From Marasmius tenuissimus (lineage: Eukaryota; Basidiomycota; Agaricomycetes; Agaricales; Marasmiaceae): a stretch of DNA of 64,000 bases. Positions 57,995 to 64,000 of the stretch are shown one piece after another. The stretch spans positions 744,001 through 808,000 of the forward strand of contig JAQOTA010000020.1 of the NCBI GenBank assembly GCA_029532415.1, in the 5' to 3' direction. Position numbers and translations under genes: made by a program. Every line of letters begins with the position of its first letter. The stretch's first letter is position 1. The notes under the pieces are model-generated. The model was given only the letters and a program-made list of their open reading frames with translations. It was not told where the DNA came from and did no database searches.

Positions 57995-58450
57995 ATGCGG
58001 TACTCTATAATCTCCAAAGCCTTCTCTACGTCGTTGCTCTCCCTCCTTTTGATCATAAATCCTACACTCTCACCTGCAAGTCCACTCCCACTCGCTTCAC
58101 ACGTCGTCGAGCTAACTAACGTCTTCCTATTTCTCAACATTCAGGGACAGGGACTGGTAGCCGGAGCTCCAGCAGCCAACAACTTGTCCGCTCGCCAGCT
58201 CAACTTTGGCAAATGCTTGTTGACGGATCCCAGAGCTTTCACAGACCGATGCTGTGAGCAATTAGTAGTGAAAGTGGACATTGAGGGCCTACTACTAAGC
58301 GAAGAAGATCCGGTCGAGGCAATAATTAAATCTGGGAGGGATGCATGTGCCCAACAACAGAACGGGGAATCAGAAATGACTGAGCGGAACCTATGTGTGA
58401 TGTGTAAAAGGGCGATGGAAGAGATGAATAGAAGAAAGCAAGCGGCGTAA
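57995..58450 (+). CDS. Small secreted Cys-rich protein, family member 2
   Basis: Exons 57995-58075 and 58145-58450 give 128 residues. The 69-nt intron starts GCAAGT and ends CAG, with a branch-like CTAAC, and its removal joins the signal peptide (MRYSIISKAFSTSLLSLLLI) to GQGLVAGAP at the same place as in the other members. Mature part: FGKC, then DRCCEQL, DAC and LCVMCKRAM, a spacing C-x(n)-CC-x(n)-C-x(n)-CxxC shared by the family. No domain known to me; candidate effector-like or developmentally regulated secreted protein. The open frame also continues through the intron, so an unspliced 151-residue form is possible. Confidence 0.7.
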   Translation: MRYSIISKAFSTSLLSLLLIINPTLSPASPLPLASHVVELTNVFLFLNIQGQGLVAGAPAANNLSARQLNFGKCLLTDPRAFTDRCCEQLVVKVDIEGLLLSEEDPVEAIIKSGRDACAQQQNGESEMTERNLCVMCKRAMEEMNRRKQAA

Positions 58451-59076
58451 GCATGATGATAACTGTAGTGCTTATTCTGTATCAGTGCAACCGAGCAAAT
58501 GTATGAGCTCAAGTCACGAGAGCGCTCGACTCGGGAAGTTAATCCCGAAATGGAACGTTGCGGGTGGCAAGTTCCCCCTCGAGTCCTTGATCTCCGAATC
58601 CTCTTTCCCCCTCTCGTAAGTTGGAAGTTACAAGTATTCACAAAGCAGATTTCGACCTAAGGATCCAAATAAGCCACCGCCCGAATCGATGCTCGGTGTC
58701 AAGACGTTTATCGTTGTTTAAATGCCCAATCACCAGTATCGTATCGACAAATTTGAAATGGATAGCGTCCACGGATAAATGATATATGTAAATGCGCCCT
58801 TCCCAGCAAACTATCCGATAGATGGAGCAAATGTCAATTTTGGGGACACCGACAGATACATTTCTCGGAGCCGGAGAATGGATCAAGGCGACGCGTCCGA
58901 AGACGAAAAAAATTAGAGTCGAAATAGACTGACCGACAGAGAATGGAAACGGAGATTATGGGGCCCCATCTCATTACCCGATCGAGTTGCGTTCTCTGCG
59001 GTATAAATAGAGAGAGCTTTCACTCGCTGAAGTTCATCGACAATTTCGTCTTCGAGTTCATTCGTCTACCCAAGAA
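58451..59076. other. Spacer with third promoter repeat
   Basis: Shared promoter repeat at about 58871-58960 (GGAGAATGGATCAAGGCGAC, GCGTCCGAAGACG, GAATGGAAACGGAG) and a TATA box GTATAAATAG at 59001-59010, 68 bp before the start of member 3. Confidence 0.7.
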
Positions 59077-59530
59077 ATGCACCTCTCCAAGGCCTTTTTT
59101 GTGTCCTTGCTCCCTCTCATTCCAATCCTGATCTCCTCATCCGTGAGTCCACTTCCTTCGTCGTCAGGTTAGCTAGCACCTTCTCATACTTTTTTTTAAA
59201 TTCGAAACCCAGGGGTTCGTAGCCGGAGCTCCATCTTCGGTGTCCGAAATCAGTAGCTCGGACCCTCGCAAGACGATTCGTGAAGTATGCCAGTCGAGTG
59301 ATCATAGAAAATACCTCAAGCGATGTTGTAGCCAAATCAGCGGTTGGCTTGGAGGCAGAGTCAATCATACCAATTTTAAGGATATTAATGGATTCCTCAA
59401 AATTGTGGGAACGAGATGCCTGTTGCACGGATTTTCGGACAACTATTACCAAATAACGTGTTCTCTCTGCCTCGAGTTCTTGAATGTTATCGGTTTGCCA
59501 TTGCAGGGAAGAGATAGTGGTCACGACTAG
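59077..59530 (+). CDS. Small secreted Cys-rich protein, family member 3
   Basis: Exons 59077-59142 and 59213-59530 give 127 residues. Signal peptide MHLSKAFFVSLLPLIPILIS, then GFVAGAPSS right after the intron, as in members 1 and 2. Cysteines: EVC, KRCCSQ, TRC and CSLCLEF, the same C-CC-C-CxxC order. Sequence between cysteines has diverged strongly, a pattern often seen in fast-evolving secreted proteins. TATA box and shared promoter repeat upstream. Confidence 0.72.
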
Positions 59531-59897
59531 AGTCAGTATCAGTGTACATATGCATGCAGAACATGGCTAAGCAAGTGTATCAGTCCTCTACATCATACTT
59601 TGGGGTGTAAATCATAAATGCCAGTTTGACCGTTTGCTCTCACGCCACTTTGTTCAAGATCTTCGGTCTTTAGCTTTAACAGTCGACTGGTTCAGTGTAA
59701 TCCTTTCGGCTTGTACCCCCTTCCCCGGGATTATCGGTACACTGTTGAAAGCATGAATGTTTTCTCCACTCGCTTCTAGGATGACGTTGAAGATTGAATA
59801 GATATCAGCTAAGAACGGCATATAACGGAGCCAACCTGAAGAAACAGAGACTTACTCTGGGCAACATTGACCGCTTTTCTCGCAAACCTCGCCCTCC
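59531..59897. other. Spacer with duplicated 3' flank
   Basis: Contains CACGCCACTTTGTTCA and neighbouring words shared with the flank after member 1; no gene. Confidence 0.5.
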
Positions 59898-60374
59898 ATG
59901 TCAACATCAACAGGAATATCCCGCACGTCTTTTCGGAACCTCCTGTCTCTTTTGCTCTTACTGGGTATCGTCTCGGTACGTGAAATTATCGACTATTTAC
60001 CGTTCTACATACACTAACCTTCAACTAAGAGGTTTGCGGCGCTAGGAGCCCCAATTCCAATACCTGAATGTGATGCCGACTCCAAGACCACCGACTTGAT
60101 TCCGAATAACTGTTTAGAGAGTAGAACGCTCGATGTATCGACCTCACTGGACACCGGAGAGAAGGGAATAGTCGCTAGCGTGGATGTGGGCTTGAACGGG
60201 GAGGATGAAGGGACTGGGAAAGGTGGAGAGAGGGAAGATTCAGATTCAGATTCAGATTCAGATTCAGACGAGGAGAGCGACAGTGACGAGTCGGATTCGG
60301 AAAGCAGTGGTGATGAGTCTGACTCGAGTGATGAAGAAGACGAGGGAAGCAGGGAGGTGGAAGGGCTTATTTAG
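59898..60374 (+). CDS. Putative secreted acidic (Asp-Ser)n protein
   Basis: Exons 59898-59975 and 60030-60374 give 140 residues. The N-terminus MSTSTGISRTSFRNLLSLLLLLGIVS is signal-like; the second exon starts FAALGAP at the same place where the upstream tandem family has FVAGAP or LVAGAP. Two cysteines follow, then a Gly/Glu linker and a strongly acidic tail with repeated DS (a GATTCA hexanucleotide repeat at about 60238-60270) and ESD/SSDEED runs. No enzymatic domain. It may be a diverged family member that gained an acidic tail; such tails can bind calcium or other cations, which is inference. Confidence 0.5.
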
Positions 60375-60669
60375 GAAGGAGTGATCAAGAGGGAAACAGA
60401 CTGCTCCATATAAGTATGTAGTGAACGCCAGGAAGGAGCCACTGACACTGGAGGATCATGGTTGACTTATTGAAGGCTTAGACTGTTGTCTAGCCGTGTA
60501 TTGCACCTACTTGTTCATACCCTTCACTCATGGACATGAAGCTTGTTTGATTGAAAGTGTGAAATTAGGCACTTCGTACTCGAAGTTGGCTCGGTTTTGG
60601 CTATGCCGGAACAGATGTGACATTTGGAACGGTGTATTAATTTACCAAGTTGATTAACGTTAACATATT
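60375..60669. other. Intergenic, nothing recognised
   Basis: No feature seen. Confidence 0.4.
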
Positions 60670-60772
60670 GGTTCGATGGCGTAGTTGGTTATCGCATCTG
60701 TCTAACATTCTCGCTTTCCTAGGTGTGTGGCTGTTACACAGAAGGTCCCCAGTTCGAGCCTGGGTCGAATCA
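60670..60772 (+). tRNA. tRNA-Val (AAC), intron-containing
   Basis: Acceptor GGTTCGA/TCGAATC with discriminator A; A box TGGCGTAGTTGG; anticodon stem TCTGT/ACAGA with anticodon AAC; B box/T loop GTTCGAGCC with T stem CCCAG/CTGGG. About 29 nt of intron follow position 37. Confidence 0.92.
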
Positions 60773-62300
60773 TGGTTCCATCGTTTTCTTTTTCACCCTT
60801 TACACCACATGCCTTCGATAATCGCGCTCCCGTTATGCCAGCCTCCATAGGACGACTCTCACACCAATATTTTCCCACGCAAGCACCGCCTTTCCTCAGC
60901 ACCAAGGTGTGAACGTGAACAACGCATGTTATACTAAAACATAACGCAAGGCGCCGTCGAGCGGCAGCACCCGCTACTGCCTGTCTGTAAGCACACGTCC
61001 AAATCTCTGAACATGCTGAATGCCCGTATTTTGCGACAACCTCAATTCTGATAGGTGTGAAAATCGTTCAAACACCTCGCAAAGACCTTTAAATGGACGG
61101 TTTTTGAAATACACAATTACACTTCCCAGAGTGATTTTCTATTCTTTTCCTATGGCAGCTGCTCGTCGCCCAGCCTTCGGCTGGCTCCTCGCAGCCGCAA
61201 GGAAGCACTTTTGGTGGCTTGAGTGCAGCTTTGGAGCCAGTGTTTGCAAAGACAGTTCAGGAAGATGGGTTTTATATTCAGTCCGAGTGTGATACTGATA
61301 GACTGTTAATCAGGATTAGGCCAGATAGTTGACAAAAACTCCAAATGAGCCGTCCGTGATGTGCTGACCGAAAACTTGCAGTTGGCTAAGGCCAGGTAGA
61401 AAGAAAAAGGGAAGACATAAGGTGAACACAAGGATGGTGGCCAACCCAAGTCTGTATCTGTGGGATTTATATGCGCTTGGGGTCAGATCAGAGAATATCC
61501 AATAAAGGAATTGGGCGGCAACACAGATGAGCCAGGATGAAACCTGGATCCAGCCACAGGGGTAGTTACGCGCGTACACGGTGAGCTGAGGTGGGTGGCG
61601 GCTGTGCTGCTATCAGCGGTTGGTTGCTGACTCGCTTTGAAAAGTGGAACCATGTAGTTTTGTACTGTACCTGAGGGACGAGGCGGTGAGTGGAAATTGG
61701 AATGTCGATGCACCGCAGACGTTGGACACCATGGAAGACTGAGACGTTGATGGTGGACGCAGAGTCGCAGACTGAGAAAAGGAAGAGGAAAATGCTCGTG
61801 ATCGTGGAAAACTAAGTCACGTTCAGAGGTGATCGAAATGTGCGCAAGTGCCAGCGCAATCCGGTAAAACCCTCTACTTGTCAGTAGCGGGAACTAAGAG
61901 CATCTACGACCTACAAGAACAACAACAATGCGTACGTACTGACAGCAAAGCAAAAAACAACCACAAGATCAACTATATGCTCGAAAGAGAACAAAGGCAT
62001 GATCAAAAAACGATAAACGTCCAAGTTTACGGCGATGACGAGAAATGAAAAAGAACGGGAACGTGGGTATGGGCTGGGTATAGGGGGAACGCAATATGAG
62101 CAATAGATATAGATATTGGGTCCACGTCAAGATTGTCCAAGAGCAGATACTCATAAACGCCACCATCTGCATCTGCATCATGCTGCCTGTCAACAGCTAT
62201 AGCACCCGTCCGACGTCGATCCACCATCATCAATTAACCGCGTTGCAACCCGCACTGTACCCGCATGGTAAAAGTGAGATGAGGTTTGGAGCTTTTAAGT
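60773..62300. other. No gene supported; one hydrophobic minus-strand frame
   Basis: A minus-strand frame at 61316-61579 encodes two strongly hydrophobic segments (WLICVAAQFLYWIF and LATILVFTLCLPFFFLPG) and might be an exon of a small membrane protein, but no ATG or partner exon is clear. Nothing else recognised. Confidence 0.25.
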
Positions 62301-62996
62301 TTAGAACAAAGCAGCAACACCCAAAACACCCGCAACGAGAGCAGCAGCTGCACCGTTGATGCCCAGCGAGAGAGCGCCGTTTCCACCGTTCTGACCGTCT
62401 GCACTAGTGGTCGAAGAGGGTGCTCCAGATCCAGAGGTCGACGCAGATTGGCTGCCAGATTGGGTACCGGTTTGACTTGCACTGCCAGTGGGCGAGGTGG
62501 CGGTGCTACAAAAAAGAAAGACGAACGGCGTCAGCTATCGGGAAATGAGAAGACAAGAGACAAGAGAACTCACGCAGTAGCCTCCGTCGAACTGGCCGTA
62601 GTCTGGTTGACTATCCTGAAATTTCCCGTCTCCGCATAGACCTGGGTGATATCGCTGATGTTCACCGCCCTGAACGTATAGTCACTCTGCTCCTCGACTT
62701 CTGGCATCACGAACGTGATTGAGTTGAGGTTGGGGTCTACATTGTTTGCGAGAGCGAAGTCGTTGTTGAACGACGGGTGGTGCAGTTGAAGGGTGAACAC
62801 GGGAGTGCTGCCAACGTCTGACCAAGAGACCGTGACATTGCGACCAACCACGGCGTCCTGGGGTGCGTTGAGGGTCAGAGCGCTGGCAAGAGTCGCGAGA
62901 GTAGAGAGAAGACTGATATCAAACACCAGAATAAGTTAGCGCCAAAGACCGACCACGAGTGAATAGAATAGATTCATACCTGAGTTTGAAGAACAT
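62301..62996 (-). CDS. KRE9/KNH-like Ser/Thr-rich GPI-anchored protein
   Basis: Cell-surface protein of the yeast KRE9/KNH1-related family found in many mushrooms; members are linked to cell-wall glucan, but this one's role is unknown. Exons (minus) 62996-62980, 62912-62574 and 62505-62301 join in phase to 186 residues. Signal peptide MFFKLSLLSTLATLASALT spans the first intron. The N-terminal domain has the immunoglobulin-like pattern LNAPQDAVVGRNVTVSWSDV, VFTLQLHHPS, YTFRAVNIS. Then comes a Ser/Thr/Gly-rich stalk and a C-terminal hydrophobic GPI signal (INGAAAALVAGVLGVAALF) after a small-residue omega region (ADGQNGGNG). Confidence 0.9.
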
Positions 62997-63728
62997 TGTT
63001 GCGGGTCGTTAGCGTAGGGGAAAAGGTTGAGAGGAGAGTTCAAGGTGAGGCTGGAGAGGGCGAGGGAGACGGAAGGTGGAGGAAAGAAGAAAAAACTTCA
63101 ACCGTGCGAATTCTTCCCTCAGAAGGCTCAAAGGTTTTGACCATCACGGCTGGGCACGTGAATTGATGGAAGTAGGACGGAAGTTTCCATGACGTCAGTC
63201 ACTGCGAATACAGCCGAGAAATTTCTTTCCTTTTCCGCCCCTTTCTAACTTCTTCCGTCCCGTGTGCGCAGCAACTTGGCTGTGTAGCCCCACCTCTTAT
63301 TCAGCTCAGCTCAACAGCCTCAGTCGAGTTGAGAGAGACCAGTCACGAGAGTCAGAGTAAAACATGCGTGCGCATCGACGCGAACACGAGTCTTGCACGC
63401 CACAGCCAAGATACATAGAGTCTAGAATCAATTGCATCTTCGTCAACTCATTTCCGAGGACGTCAGCCGAGCAAACAAAGCTTCTTTTTCTGAGCGACCC
63501 TGAGCGCCTGTACTAAAAAGTTCGGGCTGCCTTTGACAGGTCGCATTCAATCATTGGGTAGAGCGAGTCGCCGGAGCAAGTGAGAATCAAGAAGGCTTTG
63601 TCCAGATCCTACAATTTGTGACTCAAAATGAATACACGAATAGATAAGCAACTGTCATGCCATGGTCGTCCAATCTTCGCTGCAGACGACTGCGACAAAA
63701 ATACTCATCTCGAGTTCAAAACTTTGCA
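62997..63728. other. Intergenic, nothing recognised
   Basis: Upstream region of the GPI protein gene; no gene supported. Confidence 0.4.
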
Positions 63729-63790
63729 TGACTCGACCCAGGCTCGAACTGCGACCTTCTGTGTGGCTACGTAAAGCTAATCCCCCCAAT
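63729..63790 (-). pseudogene. 5'-truncated tRNA-Val relic
   Basis: Minus strand reads an ACACAGAAGGTC anticodon-stem 3' half, T arm with GTTCGAGCC and the acceptor 3' strand TCGAGTCA, nearly identical to the 3' half of the tRNA-Val at 60670-60772. The D arm, the 5' acceptor strand and the anticodon are missing. Confidence 0.65.
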
Positions 63791-63975
63791 GTAAGGAGAA
63801 CATCAACCAGGTATGTAGGCGAAGGACCATGTGCCACAAGCATTCTCTGGAAGCATTTGAAGAAAATCAGCTGAAAATGATGTGCCTGTACATAGAGATG
63901 AATATGAAAATAACTGCGACGCGGAACTCCGGAAGTTGGTAGGAGAAAAAACAGTAATCTACCGGACGAGGTACT

Positions 63976-64000
63976 CTCCCTGGCTGGGAGTCGAACCCAG
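63976..64000 (-). tRNA. tRNA-Asp (partial, runs off window)
   Basis: CTCCCTGGCTGGGAGTCGAA and the following CCCAG equal the 3' end of the tRNA-Asp at 18169-18266. Only the acceptor 3' strand and T arm are inside the window. Confidence 0.8.

Overview
The window reads as nuclear DNA of a filamentous basidiomycete, most likely an agaricomycete. Genes are cut by many short (about 50-70 nt) GT-AG introns, genes sit on both strands with TATA boxes shortly upstream, and the families are typical of mushrooms: two class I hydrophobins, cytochrome P450s, UstYa-type (DUF3328) proteins, an F-box/LRR protein, a KRE9/KNH-like GPI protein, several small secreted proteins and intron-containing tRNA genes. 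No operons, CRISPR arrays or recognisable intact transposons were seen. Family assignments rest on recognition of motifs, without database searches.

Layout. 0-11.4 kb: two hydrophobin genes (2.7 and 10.9 kb) flank a duplicated tRNA-Glu block (3.3-4.5 kb) and a P450 (5.6-7.9 kb). 11.4-24 kb is gene-poor: one short CxxC peptide gene (13.8 kb), a tRNA-Asp (18.2 kb) and a degenerate repeat (20.8-21.4 kb). 24-40.4 kb is the most remarkable part. It holds a 7-TM-like protein gene (24.5 kb), a UstYa-like gene (27-28 kb), a secreted precursor with 22 near-identical Kex2-bounded peptides (29.4-31 kb), a small Cys-rich secreted protein (32.7 kb), another tiny secreted protein (33.6 kb), a second UstYa-like gene (34.3 kb), an inverted paralogue of the 7-TM gene (35-36.3 kb), a membrane-anchored protein (37.3-38.3 kb), a third UstYa-like gene (38.5-39.1 kb) and a GNAT acetyltransferase (39.3-40.4 kb). 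43-48.3 kb: a single-pass receptor-like membrane protein and a CmcJ/AsaB-like oxidoreductase. 49-55 kb: an F-box/LRR gene with an apparent frame break, a decayed LRR relative and a second P450. 57-60.4 kb: a tandem family of small secreted cysteine-rich proteins sharing promoter repeats. 60.6-64 kb: tRNA-Val, a GPI-anchored protein, a truncated tRNA-Val relic and a tRNA-Asp running off the end.

Best candidate for a new system: the 22-copy precursor (core RFSPWG followed by KR) with three UstYa-like genes within about 10 kb looks like a dikaritin-type RiPP locus, that is a Kex2-processed repeat peptide modified by UstYa oxidases, in a basidiomycete. The precursor structure is seen directly; its modification by the neighbouring UstYa proteins is inference.
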